A stretch of 64,000 bases of DNA. Origin: Aneurinibacillus tyrosinisolvens. GTDB taxonomy: Bacteria > Bacillota > Bacilli > Aneurinibacillales > Aneurinibacillaceae. The stretch is taken from contig NZ_BBWZ01000003.1 in assembly GCF_001015055.1 (NCBI RefSeq), positions 1 through 64,000 of the forward strand, read 5' to 3'. How positions within the stretch are numbered: position 1 is the stretch's first letter; each line of letters starts with the position of its first letter. The notes beneath the pieces are model-generated. The model had not been told where the DNA came from, did no database searches, and saw only the letters and a program-made list of their open reading frames with translations. This document shows, in pieces, positions 44,253 through 53,025 of this stretch. The position numbers were made by a program, and so were the translations under genes.

Positions 44253-44726
44253 ATGATGCGTTTTTTTCATGATTTTAAGAAGTTTATTAACAAAGGGAAT
44301 GTAATCGACTTAGCTGTCGGGGTTGCCCTCGGTACGGCCTTCAATAATATTGTTACGTCTCTCGTAAATGATATTCTTATGCCGCCCATCGGGAAAATTC
44401 TAAACGGTGTCGATTTCTCCGAACTATATATCAATCTTTCCTCACAGCACTATGCTTCACTGAAGGAGGCCAAAAATGACGGCGCCGCTACGATTAACTA
44501 CGGACTCTTCCTGAACAACGTGCTTCGGTTTCTTATCGTTGCCCTGTCGCTGTATGTTGTTGTCCGTGTATATACACGGTTGAGCGAGATAAGGGAGAGC
44601 GAAGTAGAGAAGAAGGAAGAGGCGGTTACTAAGGATTGTCCATTCTGCCTGACGGAAATCCCGGAGGCTGCTGTCCGCTGCCCTTCGTGCACGTCTTATC
44701 TGGAGACCGCAGAAGACGTAACCTGA
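44253..44726 (+). CDS. mscL: Large-conductance mechanosensitive channel with C-terminal zinc ribbon
   Basis: 157 residues. FHDFKKFINKGNVIDLAVGVALGTAF is the MscL N-terminal and first membrane helix, and INYGLFLNNVLRFLIVALSLYVVV the second. After about residue 135 an added CPFCLTEIP...CPSCTSYL segment with four cysteines forms a zinc ribbon. The channel opens under membrane tension to release solutes in hypo-osmotic shock. ATG 44253 has AAAGGA upstream (ATG 44256 is an equal alternative). A zinc-ribbon tail is found in some Bacillales MscL proteins; its effect on gating is unknown. Confidence 0.93.
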   Translation: MMRFFHDFKKFINKGNVIDLAVGVALGTAFNNIVTSLVNDILMPPIGKILNGVDFSELYINLSSQHYASLKEAKNDGAATINYGLFLNNVLRFLIVALSLYVVVRVYTRLSEIRESEVEKKEEAVTKDCPFCLTEIPEAAVRCPSCTSYLETAEDVT

Positions 44727-44799
44727 AGAAAAAAGTGCGTAACAATCGGTTGCATGATAAAATAAAAGTCAAGATTACATAAAGGGATGCGATTCATGC

Positions 44800-45237
44800 A
44801 TGGGGAAAATAGAAAAAGAGATTGTTTTTAAAGAGGGCGTTAAGGAGTTAATGATTCCGGCAAATAAGGTCGCTATCGTACAGGTAGGGAACTCGCTGGA
44901 GCATGCTCTGCTCGTGCTTATTAAATCAGGGTATTCTGCGATTCCTGTTGTAGACAGGGACTATAAGCTGCAGGGATTAATCAGCACAACACGTATTCTT
45001 GATTTTTCGCTGGGCATTGAAAGAATCGAGTATGAAAAACTGGGCCAGCACACGGTGGAAGAAGTCATGGAGAAGAAAGTGGCGTGGATTAAAGAGAGCG
45101 GCTTATTCTTTAAAGCTTTGGAATTGTCTATCAACCATCCGTTTCTATGCGTGGTTGACGACGAGGGCGTTTTTGTTGGAATTCTAACCCGTAAATCCAT
45201 CCTTGCGCTTGTTCACCGGTATTTGAAACATCCGTAG
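44800..45237 (+). CDS. cbpB: CBS-domain protein CbpB/DarB (YkuL)
   Basis: 145 residues, two CBS repeats: VAIVQVGNSLEHALLVLIKSGYSAIPVVD with LQGLISTTRIL, and VEEVMEKKVAWIKESGLF with FLCVVDDEGVFVGILTRKSIL. Length and sequence match B. subtilis YkuL/DarB, a cyclic di-AMP receptor that, when nucleotide-free, activates the (p)ppGpp synthetase Rel and pyruvate carboxylase. AAGGGATG lies upstream of ATG 44800. It is a single gene. Ligand binding is inferred from the family. Confidence 0.85.
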   Translation: MGKIEKEIVFKEGVKELMIPANKVAIVQVGNSLEHALLVLIKSGYSAIPVVDRDYKLQGLISTTRILDFSLGIERIEYEKLGQHTVEEVMEKKVAWIKESGLFFKALELSINHPFLCVVDDEGVFVGILTRKSILALVHRYLKHP

Positions 45238-45268
45238 AGTGTTCCTGGCTGTGAAAAAACATAAAAAA

Positions 45269-45330
45269 GCATCTGTATTTCTGTTATGTTGAGAGTGGGG
45301 CCAAACAATGTAACAGGATATACAGATGCT
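45269..45330 (-). terminator. Terminator of the ars operon
   Basis: Long-range stem AGCATCTGTAT / ATACAGATGCT with an inner CTGTTA / TAACAG pair, followed on the minus strand by TTTTTTATG. It lies 30 bp beyond the arsC stop. Confidence 0.75.
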
Positions 45331-45359
45331 GCAATATCACAAAAATTTTTCCATCGCCA

Positions 45360-45791
45360 TTACATCAATAAATTTTCTTCAGCGAAACGTTTAACTCTAT
45401 CCTCGATTTGATCGCGTACACGCTGGAAAACAGCCCACTTTTCTTCGTCTGTGCCGGTTGCTTTCGCCGGATCATTGAATCCCCAATGGCCGCGTTTTAC
45501 ATGGGGAGGTGTCATTGGACATTTATCATTTGCATCACCACAAAGTGTCACGACAAAATCAGCTTTATTTAAAAGTTCCGGGTCGATAATATCTGATGTT
45601 TGTTTTGAAATGTCGATTTCTTTTTCTGCCATTGCTTTTACTGCATTTGGATTCAAGCCGTGTGCCTCGATGCCTGCACTGTACACATTATATTTATCCC
45701 CTAAATATTTTTTGCCGAATCCTTCTGCCATTTGGCTGCGGCAGGAGTTCCCTGTACAAAGAAAGTAAATGATTTTTTTGTTTTCTGCCAT
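45360..45791 (-). CDS. arsC: Arsenate reductase, thioredoxin-coupled
   Basis: 143 residues of the low-molecular-weight phosphatase-type ArsC. The P-loop [15 protein letters not shown] carries the nucleophilic Cys, and the [12 protein letters not shown] pair completes the thiol relay. [13 protein letters not shown] is also conserved. It reduces arsenate to arsenite with thioredoxin, feeding the ArsB pump. AAGGAGA precedes ATG 45791. It is the last gene of arsR-arsB-arsI-arsC on the minus strand. Confidence 0.95.
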   Translation of the reverse strand: MAENKKIIYFLCTGNSCRSQMAEGFGKKYLGDKYNVYSAGIEAHGLNPNAVKAMAEKEIDISKQTSDIIDPELLNKADFVVTLCGDANDKCPMTPPHVKRGHWGFNDPAKATGTDEEKWAVFQRVRDQIEDRVKRFAEENLLM

Positions 45792-45815
45792 GATGACTTC
45801 TCCTTGTGATATCGC

Positions 45816-46292
45816 TTATTTTTTGAAGCTGCCAAGATTTCCGAATTCGATTGCAACAGGCTCAGGCGTACAGCACACACCTTCAATGACGGGTTCATCT
45901 GCTGATTCAAATTCAGAATCCTCTTTTGTATAGAATACTTCCCAGGCATTGCCCTCCGGGTCATGAACCCAAATTTTATCCTGGACAGCGTAGCAGCAAG
46001 TTGTATTCATTTCATCAAGTGTAACAATCCCTGCTTCTTGGAAACGCGCTCTCATGACGATGACAGCTTCTGTATCAGCTACCTGGAATCCCATGTGATT
46101 CAATGCACCCTTGTTATCATATGGACGCACATTCATTGAGAAATGGAGAGGGGGATTATTCAATTCGAATTTTGCATAATTGTCTCTGACTTTCGTTGGT
46201 TCCTCACCAAAAAAAGCGCGATAAAACGTAAGATTTTCCTCCAGGCTTTTTACATTAATCGCAACATGCATTCTAAATGTAGGTGTAGACAT
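45816..46292 (-). CDS. arsI: ArsI/CadI-family VOC protein (putative C-As lyase)
   Basis: 158 residues of the VOC fold. FRMHVAINVKSLEENLTFYRAFFGEEPTK starts the domain, LNHMGFQV carries a His ligand, and WEVFYTKED the Glu ligand. TTCCYAVQDK contains the adjacent cysteine pair that ArsI enzymes use to bind trivalent methylarsenical before cleaving the C-As bond. A C-terminal VCC adds two more cysteines. AAGGAT precedes ATG 46292. It sits between arsB and arsC. CadI-like cadmium-inducible annotation is an alternative; activity is inferred from the motif. Confidence 0.85.
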   Translation of the reverse strand: MSTPTFRMHVAINVKSLEENLTFYRAFFGEEPTKVRDNYAKFELNNPPLHFSMNVRPYDNKGALNHMGFQVADTEAVIVMRARFQEAGIVTLDEMNTTCCYAVQDKIWVHDPEGNAWEVFYTKEDSEFESADEPVIEGVCCTPEPVAIEFGNLGSFKK

Positions 46293-46317
46293 ATCCTTCA
46301 TCCTTTCATATTTTTAT

Positions 46318-47613
46318 TTATGAAATCAGGTTAAGCCATAAGTACAGCCCAACAAGGGTAATAAACAGCGTTGGAATGGTTAAGAGTATCCCGATTTTGA
46401 AATAGTAGCCCCATGTGATTTTTATGCCTTTACGGGATAACACGTGAAGCCAGAGTAAGGTCGCAAGGGAACCAATCGGTGTAATTTTCGGCCCTAAATC
46501 AGAACCAATGACGTTGGCGAAAACAAGAGCTTCCCTGATGGCTCCTTGTGTATGGGTTGCTTGAATCGCTAAGGCATCAATCATCACTGTTGGCATGTTG
46601 TTCATAATGGATGAGAGGATGGCGGCGATAAAGCCCATTCCTACGGTTGCAGCAAACAGTCCCTGGTTTGCTGTCCCTTGAATCAATTGACCGAGCATAT
46701 CGGTTAACCCAACGTTTCGTAATCCATAGACAACAACATACATTCCGATAGAAAACACAACAACCGCCCAGGGTGCTTCTTTGATGAGTTTAGCTGTTTG
46801 AATATCCTGACTCATTCTTGCAGCAATAATAAAGATGATGGCAACAATACCTGCAATAATCGAAACAGGAATACCAAGGGGTTCACTAAACAGGTATCCC
46901 GCAAGCAACACACCAAGAACGACCCATGATAAACGGAATAATTTCTTATCGGTTAACGCTTCATGCGGCTTTTTCAACTGTGACAAGTCGTAATTGGCTG
47001 GAATATCTTTTCGGAAAAACAGATACAGCACAAGCAAGCTTGCTCCTACGGAGAAAAGAGTCGGGACAATCATTCGGCCTGCATATTCAACAAACCCGAC
47101 ATTAAAGTAATCAGCCGACACGATGTTCACCAGGTTACTTACTACAAGAGGAAGAGACGCAGTATCCGCAATAAACCCACTTGCCATAATAAACGGAAGG
47201 ATCATTCGGTCATCAAATTTCAGTGCTCGAACCATTGCTAACACGATGGGTGTAAGAATAAGTGCAGCTCCATCATTTGCAAAGAAAGCAGCCACGGCAG
47301 CTCCTAACAACACCGTATAAATAAACATCAATCTGCCGTTTCCTCTGGCAAGGCGAGCCATATGTAAAGCTGCCCACTCGAAAAATCCAATTTCGTCGAG
47401 AATAAGGGAAATAAGAATAACAGCCACAAACGCCAGGGTAGCGTTCCAAACAATTCCTGTTACGGTTATGACATCAGCGAAACTTACCACTCCAAAAATC
47501 AGGGCTAATATCGCTCCTGCTGATGCTGACCAGCCAATGTTCAGTCCTTTAGGCTGCCAGATAACAAACACCAGGGTAATCGCAAAAATGAAAAAGGCAA
47601 TCCAGGTATGCAT
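46318..47613 (-). CDS. arsB: Arsenite efflux permease ArsB
   Basis: 431 residues, about 12 membrane helices. Conserved blocks are [50 protein letters not shown] and [22 protein letters not shown]. It is the arsenite/antimonite-proton antiporter of the ArsB/NhaD type, distinct from Acr3. It starts 41 bp after arsR, probably in one transcript. Its pumping of arsenite completes the ArsC reaction. Confidence 0.95.
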   Translation of the reverse strand: MHTWIAFFIFAITLVFVIWQPKGLNIGWSASAGAILALIFGVVSFADVITVTGIVWNATLAFVAVILISLILDEIGFFEWAALHMARLARGNGRLMFIYTVLLGAAVAAFFANDGAALILTPIVLAMVRALKFDDRMILPFIMASGFIADTASLPLVVSNLVNIVSADYFNVGFVEYAGRMIVPTLFSVGASLLVLYLFFRKDIPANYDLSQLKKPHEALTDKKLFRLSWVVLGVLLAGYLFSEPLGIPVSIIAGIVAIIFIIAARMSQDIQTAKLIKEAPWAVVVFSIGMYVVVYGLRNVGLTDMLGQLIQGTANQGLFAATVGMGFIAAILSSIMNNMPTVMIDALAIQATHTQGAIREALVFANVIGSDLGPKITPIGSLATLLWLHVLSRKGIKITWGYYFKIGILLTIPTLFITLVGLYLWLNLIS

Positions 47614-47654
47614 GAATCGGTACTCTCCACTTCTCGTTATTTTTCTGCCTCAGC

Positions 47655-47981
47655 TCAACAGCAATGATTTTGATTGGATCCCCGATATCGTTCTAACTCA
47701 GATTTTTGTGAAGGGATTGCATCAATAATATGAGCAAGATAAGGCTCGATTTCCGTATTAAGGCGGAAATACGCCCAGGTTCCTTCCCTTCGTTCAAGGA
47801 TGAACCCGGCAGTGCGCAGTTTTTTTAGATGCTGGCTTATACCCGGTTGTGATGCGCCTAATAAGTCAACCAAATCACAAACGCATAGTTCTTTTTCCTT
47901 CAGATAACCAAGAATAGTAAGACGTGTTTTGTCACTCACGATTTTAAGCAGAGAAGACATATTTTCGATAGCATGCTCCAT
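47655..47981 (-). CDS. arsR: ArsR arsenic-responsive repressor
   Basis: 108 residues. Winged helix with the As(III)-binding ELCVCDLVDLL motif at the start of the recognition region, QPGISQHLKKLRTAGFILERREG and a C-terminal HCC. GGAGGTG precedes ATG 47981. It heads the ars operon and should release DNA when arsenite binds. The upstream AT-rich palindromic stretch (about 48000-48040) is the likely operator-promoter. Confidence 0.93.
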   Translation of the reverse strand: MEHAIENMSSLLKIVSDKTRLTILGYLKEKELCVCDLVDLLGASQPGISQHLKKLRTAGFILERREGTWAYFRLNTEIEPYLAHIIDAIPSQKSELERYRGSNQNHCC

Positions 47982-48068
47982 GTATTCACCTCCTTTTATA
48001 TAATTTTATAATTATATTAACCTGTAATTATATATAATGCAACTTTTGGGAAACAATCAAATCATTGT

Positions 48069-48097
48069 TTGACCGTTTTTGAGAAACGGAATATAAT
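48069..48097 (+). promoter_or_regulatory. Sigma-A promoter of cadC-cadA
   Basis: TTGACC and a perfect TATAAT separated by 17 bp, 37 bp before the cadC start. The CadC operator begins three bases after the -10 box. Confidence 0.8.
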
Positions 48098-48100
48098 AAC

Positions 48101-48120
48101 AATCAAATAAATATTTGATT
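48101..48120. promoter_or_regulatory. CadC operator
   Basis: AATCAAATAAATATTTGATT: perfect 9-bp arms (AATCAAATA / TATTTGATT) with a 2-bp spacer. It matches the known CadC/SmtB-type operator pattern and overlaps the transcription start region. Confidence 0.8.
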
Positions 48121-48133
48121 GTGAAGTGAAACT

Positions 48134-48511
48134 ATGAAAAAAACAGAAGATTGCTGTGAGGTTTTTTGTTATGACGAGGAAAAGGTAAATCGAATTAGGA
48201 ACGACCTTGCTAATCAGGAAATGCTCTCGGTTACGAAGGTTTTTAAGGCTCTGGCTGATGATACACGCGTGAAAATCGCTTATGCGTTATGCCGGGAAGA
48301 TGAGTTATGTGTTTGTGACGTAGCAAATATCACGGGTTCCTCTATGGCAACGGCTTCCCACCACCTGCGAACACTAAAGAACTTAGGTTTGGCAAAATAC
48401 CGTAAAGAAGGAAAGCTGGTCTTCTATTCTTTAGATGATGACCATGTGAAGCAGTTAATCCTGCTCGCCCTCCTGCATAGTAAGGAGGTGGCAATCCCAC
48501 ATGGAAACTAA
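48134..48511 (+). CDS. cadC: CadC cadmium/lead-responsive repressor
   Basis: 125 residues of the ArsR/SmtB family. The N-terminal DCCEVFCYDEEKV provides the extra cysteines of the CadC metal site together with ELCVCDV in the winged helix. MATASHHLRTLKNLGLAKYRKEG is the DNA-binding part. It represses its own promoter until Cd(II), Pb(II) or Zn(II) binds. Its 3' end overlaps the cadA start by 11 bp, implying translational coupling. Confidence 0.94.
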   Translation: MKKTEDCCEVFCYDEEKVNRIRNDLANQEMLSVTKVFKALADDTRVKIAYALCREDELCVCDVANITGSSMATASHHLRTLKNLGLAKYRKEGKLVFYSLDDDHVKQLILLALLHSKEVAIPHGN

Positions 48512-50618
48512 TATAGAAAACAAAAGCGTATACCGGGTTCAAGGATTCACCTGAAGCGGTTGTGCTGCTCGGTTCGAGCGGAACGTGAAGGAATTGCAAG
48601 GTGTTGCGGATGCTAAAGTTAATTTTGGTGCTGCCAAAGTTACGGTATATGGAGAGGCCACGGTTGAGGAATTGGAAAAAGCGGGAGCGTTTGAAAACCT
48701 TAAATTAACACCCGAGGGGCAGCGGATTGAAGTAAAAAAAGAGCCATTCTGGAAAGAAAACGGAAAGGTTGTTCTTTCTGCCGTATTCCTTATCATTGGC
48801 TACCTTCTCGGAAGGCAGTACGGCGAAGAGAGCCTGCCTTCTTCGCTGGTTTACGCTGCATCCATTCTTATTGGCGGTTACGAATTATTTAGTAAAGGTG
48901 CCAAAAATCTCGCCCGCTTCCAATTTGACATGAACACGTTAATGACGGTTGCCATTATTGGCGCTGCCGCGATTGGTCAATGGGGTGAAGGTGCTACGGT
49001 TGTCATTCTCTTTGCGATTAGCGAAGTATTGGAGCGCTACTCAATGGAGAAAGCCCGGCAATCTATCCGTTCTTTAATGGACATTGCGCCAAAAGAAGCG
49101 TTGATCCGCCGTGGAAATCAGGAATTTATGAGCGATGTGGACGACATTCAAGTTGAGGACATTATGATCGTAAAACCAGGACAGAAGCTTGCCATGGACG
49201 GAATCGTAGTCAAAGGAACATCAACGATTAACCAGGCGGCCATTACAGGGGAATCGGTTCCTGCAGCCAAAACGATGGATGACGAAGTGTTTGCAGGAAC
49301 ACTCAATGAAGAGGGGCTGCTTGAAGTCAAAGTGACCAGGCGAGTGGAAGATACGACCCTTTCAAAAATCATCCACCTTGTTGAAGAAGCCCAGGCAGAA
49401 CGTGCCCCTTCTCAAGCCTTTGTTGACAGGTTTGCTAAATACTACACACCTGCCGTCATGATTTTGGCTTTAGCGGTTGCTGTCATTCCTCCGTTATTCA
49501 ACGGGAATTGGAGCGCATGGCTTTATGAAGGATTAGCACTCTTAGTCGTTGGCTGTCCTTGCGCACTGGTTGTTTCAACTCCTGTAGCCATCGTGACAGC
49601 CATTGGGAATGCAGCGAGACGCGGTGTTCTCATTAAGGGAGGCATTCACCTGGAGGAAGCAGGCAGATTATCCGCTGTTGCCTTTGATAAAACAGGTACC
49701 TTAACGAAAGGCGTACCCGAAGTAACGGAGTTTATTACGTTCGGCAATAAGAGCAAGAAGGAGCTTTTACGAATGGCAGCGGTCCTTGAAAAAGGCTCCC
49801 AGCATCCATTAGCTTCTGCCATCTTGCGAAAAGCAGACCAGGAACACGTGGGCTTTGATGCAGAAGTTGAGGAGTTTGGCTCTATCACTGGAAAAGGCGT
49901 AAGGGCGAAGATAGACGGTGAATTGTACTACATTGGCAGTCCCAATCTTTTTACTGAACTGAACCCATCAAACGTATCTGAGGATAGAGCAAGCAAAATT
50001 GAAGAACTGCAAAAGCAAAGTAAAACCGTCATGGTTCTTGGAACGGAACAAAACATTCTTGCTCTGATTGCCGTTGCGGATGATGTTCGGGATTCCAGTA
50101 AAGATGTTATCGAGAAGCTTCATAGGTTAGGTATTAGGAAAACCATCATGCTGACTGGCGATAACCGCGCTACTGCCGAAGCCATTGGCAAACGTTTAGG
50201 CGTTGCTGAGGTAAAAGCAGAGCTGCTGCCACAGGATAAGCTCGAATATATCAAGCAGCTCCGTAAAGACTACGGAAATGTAGCCATGGTTGGCGATGGG
50301 ATAAACGATGCCCCTGCACTTGCCGCAGCTACGGTCGGCATAGCAATGGGTGGTGCAGGTACAGATACGGCTTTAGAAACAGCTGATATTGCGTTAATGG
50401 CTGATGATTTAGAGAAGCTGTCATATACGATAAGGCTAAGCCGTAAGGCACTAACCATTATCAAGCAAAACATTACGTTTTCACTGGCGATTAAAGTACT
50501 CGCATTGTTGTTAATTGTTCCAGGTTGGTTAACGCTCTGGCTGGCTATTTTCGCGGACATGGGGGCAACGTTACTTGTTACATTGAACAGTTTGAGATTA
50601 TTGAACATCAAAGAATAA
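48501..50618 (+). CDS. cadA: Cadmium-transporting P-type ATPase CadA, with an in-frame UGA at the first CxxC cysteine
   Basis: ATG 48501 (AAGGAGGTG ten bases upstream) reads [25 protein letters not shown]. The UGA at 48552-48554, codon 18, replaces the first Cys of the N-terminal heavy-metal GFTCxxC motif found in pI258-type CadA. Thereafter the frame is intact: TGES near residue 249, the transport CPC near 351, DKTGTLTK near 395 and GDGINDAP near the end. This P1B-ATPase exports Cd/Zn/Pb. If UGA is read as stop, a product could start at GTG 48585, losing only the HMA tip. Selenocysteine, nonsense mutation or base error are all possible. Confidence 0.85.
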
Positions 50619-50623
50619 ACAGT

Positions 50624-50670
50624 AAAAAGCTGATTGTAGCCAGCAGGTTAAGGTACAATCAGCTTTTTGC
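50624..50670 (+). terminator. Terminator of the cad operon
   Basis: Perfect 15-bp stem AAAAAGCTGATTGTA / TACAATCAGCTTTTT, effective on both strands. Confidence 0.9.
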
Positions 50671-50677
50671 TGTTTTC

Positions 50678-50866
50678 TTACGGTTCCATTACATACGAAA
50701 TTTTTATGGATAGCTGACCATCCCGCAACCCGACATATTCAAGGTTTGAAAAGGTTGCTTCAGGAAATCTTGTGTGCACATCTTTCATCGTATTATACAT
50801 TTCATCGGCGGAATTAATAAGGACTTCCATGCGGTTCGGTATATTGAATTCAATCGAACTGTTCAC
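50678..50866 (-). CDS. Small hypothetical protein
   Basis: 62 residues with mixed helix and strand: VLINSADEMYNTMKDVHTRF, FSNLEYVGLRDGQLSIKISYV. The start is GTG 50866, supported by GAGGTGAT upstream. No membrane segment or cysteine motif is present. No family is recognised. It shares the bidirectional cad terminator at its 3' end and is otherwise a lone gene. Confidence 0.55.
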   Translation of the reverse strand: MNSSIEFNIPNRMEVLINSADEMYNTMKDVHTRFPEATFSNLEYVGLRDGQLSIKISYVMEP

Positions 50867-50938
50867 TTATATCACCTCATACCCATAGTATTCGGCAAGC
50901 TGCAGCCATTTATGGGGGGCTAAAAAAACAATAAAAAA

Positions 50939-50961
50939 GCTCCTGCATTTGCTGCAGGAGC
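50939..50961 (-). terminator. Terminator of ribU
   Basis: Stem AGCTCCTGC / GCAGGAGCT with loop ATTTG (plus strand); on the minus strand it is followed by TTTTTTATTG, 50 bp after the ribU stop. Confidence 0.85.
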
Positions 50962-51010
50962 TGCTTGATTTTATATAGTAGGTTGTGAGGGATACGTAGC
51001 TTCCACTGCT

Positions 51011-51604
51011 TTACGATTGCATCGCGGGACGAATTCGATTGTATATTGGATACGTAATGAGCGCCTCAATAATTCCCTTTATCAGGTTAAAAGGAAGAAT
51101 TGCGTAGAGAATCAATGTCCATAAGCTTGTGATGCCCGCATTTGCGCTCTGAGAGAATTGAACCATTCCTTCCACAGAAGAGCCCATTAGGTAAGCATAC
51201 GCCGGTATGAAAATGAAATAGTTGGCCACTGACATAATGATGGCCATGGCGACGGTGCCCGCAAGCGTTCCGACCCAGAAACTGACCTTTTTTGCCTGTA
51301 TTTTTCGAATGAAAAATACGGAGGTGACAACAAAAGTACTGCCGGCAATGAAGTTAGATAACTCGCCAACAGCCATTCCACCCTGGTTGGTCAGCAAAAA
51401 GTGGAGAATATTTTTAATTAATTCAACCGCTACACCTGCCAGCGGTCCAAACAAAATCGCGCCGATGAGTGCTGGAATTTCACTCACCCCGATTTTCAGA
51501 AACACCGGAAACCCTGGAAGCGGCATCTCCACAAACATAAGTAAAAAACCGATTGTAGACAGCAGCGAAAGAAGCGCTGTCCGCTTTACATTAGTACCTC
51601 GCAT
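51011..51604 (-). CDS. ribU: Riboflavin ECF transporter S component RibU
   Basis: 197 residues, six membrane helices. LLSLLSTIGFLLMFVEMPLP, LKIGVSEIPALIGAILFGP and VELIKNILHFLLTNQGGMAVGELSNFIAG are RibU hallmarks. It binds riboflavin and works with the shared EcfAA'T energy module encoded elsewhere. ATG 51604 lies behind GGGAG, close to the end of an FMN riboswitch that should shut off the gene when FMN is plentiful. A terminator follows. Confidence 0.93.
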   Translation of the reverse strand: MRGTNVKRTALLSLLSTIGFLLMFVEMPLPGFPVFLKIGVSEIPALIGAILFGPLAGVAVELIKNILHFLLTNQGGMAVGELSNFIAGSTFVVTSVFFIRKIQAKKVSFWVGTLAGTVAMAIIMSVANYFIFIPAYAYLMGSSVEGMVQFSQSANAGITSLWTLILYAILPFNLIKGIIEALITYPIYNRIRPAMQS

Positions 51605-51619
51605 TTTTAGTTGTCTCCC

Positions 51620-51770
51620 TTCTCCCATCCAGACTATACTGTCGGTCTCGGAGTTTCACCGAGTCCACCGAATGCGAATGATTTGCATTCGGGTCACGGA
51701 CTGAGGGCGCATGCAGTACGCCCATCACCGCCGGTAGGGAATTTCACCCTGCCCCGAAGGATTCTGTAAC
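51620..51770 (-). promoter_or_regulatory. FMN riboswitch (RFN element)
   Basis: On the minus strand: TTCGGGGCAGGGTGAAATTC, CCTACCGGCGGT, AGTCCGTGAC and GGTGAAACTCCGAGACCG, then ACAGTATAGTCTGGATGGGA, the conserved RFN core in the right order. Its 3' end abuts the ribU ribosome site at about 51614, so translation control by masking that site is likely. Confidence 0.95.
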
Positions 51771-51878
51771 CTTTTTCACAACCTAATAGAAATATGCCAT
51801 GAAAAGGTGCGGGCGTCAATATATTATTATATAATTGTTAGTAGTTTATCCGATATCCAAAAACAGGGAGTGACGAAT

Positions 51879-52391
51879 GTGCTGTTTGGTATTTCCTATA
51901 CGGAATGGACCGGTTATGTAATTGCTATTCTATTTATTATATTACTTAGCTTGCCTAACGGGGTTCTAAAGCGGTTTGAAAAATACTATTCAAACGATCA
52001 TTTGCATGAGGGAATTCCGTTAAAGGAAGGGACAAGTGTTTTTCTACATGTTGGAACAGAAGAGAAGAGCCAGGAGGGGAAATTACCGTCAGCGGAGGCT
52101 GAGCAGTTTATCGCCTGGTTTAACGAAGCCAGGCTTGTTCAGAAGATTCGGTTTCCTGCAGGGCAGAGAAGAGGAATTCTGGTACATATCACAACAGGAA
52201 CAGGTGAACATATCAACATCGTCCCGTATCGTAACGACTTCGCCGTTCGGCGGGTTGCTGAAAGCAAGAACACGAGGCCGGTGGAGTACTGGGCAAAGCA
52301 GGAAGAGATTAGCCAATTTTTTGACAAGCTCACAGCAGCGGAAAGCAAGGTTTATGCCGATGAAACAACAACGATTTCAAAATGGGATTGA
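51879..52391 (+). CDS. Membrane-anchored hypothetical protein
   Basis: 170 residues. An N-terminal helix (TGYVIAILFIILLSLPNGVL, about residues 11-30) is followed by a soluble cytoplasmic or extracytoplasmic domain with AEQFIAWFNEARLVQKIRFP and GEHINIVPYRND. The start is GTG 51879 with GGGAGTGA upstream; the frame extends back without a ribosome site. No family is recognised. Its last 32 bp overlap the DNA glycosylase gene, suggesting coupling. Confidence 0.65.
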   Translation: MLFGISYTEWTGYVIAILFIILLSLPNGVLKRFEKYYSNDHLHEGIPLKEGTSVFLHVGTEEKSQEGKLPSAEAEQFIAWFNEARLVQKIRFPAGQRRGILVHITTGTGEHINIVPYRNDFAVRRVAESKNTRPVEYWAKQEEISQFFDKLTAAESKVYADETTTISKWD

Positions 52392-52992
52392 ACACCTCTC
52401 AAGCACAGATCCGATTATGCGTGAACTGATTCAGATGTACGGAGACTGCCGCGTACCTTCCCGTACAGATTCCTTTCTGGTGCTTTGCGAATCGATTATT
52501 TCCCAGCAGCTTTCTGTAAAAGCGGCTGCGTCGATTTGCAGGCGCTTTATGGAGTATTTCCACAATCAGCCGACAGACCGTTTGATTTTATCCGCGCCGG
52601 AAGATGAACTCCGGGCGCTGGGCCTTTCTTATTCGAAAATTAAATATCTTAAGGACCTGGCCCTGCATCATGGAGACGGCAGGCTGGAGTTTGAAGAAAT
52701 GGGCGGCATGTCCAACGAAGAGATTATCGACCGGCTTATTCAGGTGAAGGGAATCGGCAGGTGGACGGCGGAGATGTTTCTTATTTTTGGCCTTGGACGG
52801 TTCGATGTTTTTCCCGTCGACGATTTAGGAATTAAGAAGGCGATCCAGTTCAATTATGGACTGGCTGATTTGCCGGGGAAGGACGAGATGAGGGCCATTG
52901 GACAGGCCTGGGCGCCTTATGAATCGATTGCCTCGCTTTATTTGTGGAGAAGTCTTAATAACAAGCCGCCAATCGAAAAGAGTGTCAAGTGA
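52360..52992 (+). CDS. DNA-3-methyladenine glycosylase (AlkA-like, HhH-GPD)
   Basis: 210 residues. CESIISQQLSVKAAASICRR, the helix-hairpin-helix IQVKGIGRWTAEMFLIFGLG and the catalytic Asp in FDVFPVDDLGIKKA (about residue 153) define the HhH-GPD alkylbase glycosylases. It excises alkylated purines from DNA. ATG 52360 is favoured over ATG 52354 because AAGG is nine bases away. It lacks the N-terminal domain of E. coli AlkA, as in the short Bacillus enzymes. It overlaps the upstream membrane-protein gene and ends in a terminator. Confidence 0.9.
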   Translation: MKQQRFQNGIEHLSSTDPIMRELIQMYGDCRVPSRTDSFLVLCESIISQQLSVKAAASICRRFMEYFHNQPTDRLILSAPEDELRALGLSYSKIKYLKDLALHHGDGRLEFEEMGGMSNEEIIDRLIQVKGIGRWTAEMFLIFGLGRFDVFPVDDLGIKKAIQFNYGLADLPGKDEMRAIGQAWAPYESIASLYLWRSLNNKPPIEKSVK

Positions 52993-53018
52993 AAAGCCGC
53001 CGTAAATGGCGGCTTTTC
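52991..53018. terminator. Bidirectional terminator
   Basis: Perfect stem GAAAAGCCGCC / GGCGGCTTTTC with a 6-nt loop, between the convergent glycosylase gene and the small minus-strand gene. Confidence 0.85.
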
Positions 53019-53025
53019 ATATTCG

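Noticed and set aside
45269..45330. Long inverted repeat as a transposon end
   Set aside because: It sits just past arsC with a T-run on the minus strand and is better explained as the ars terminator.
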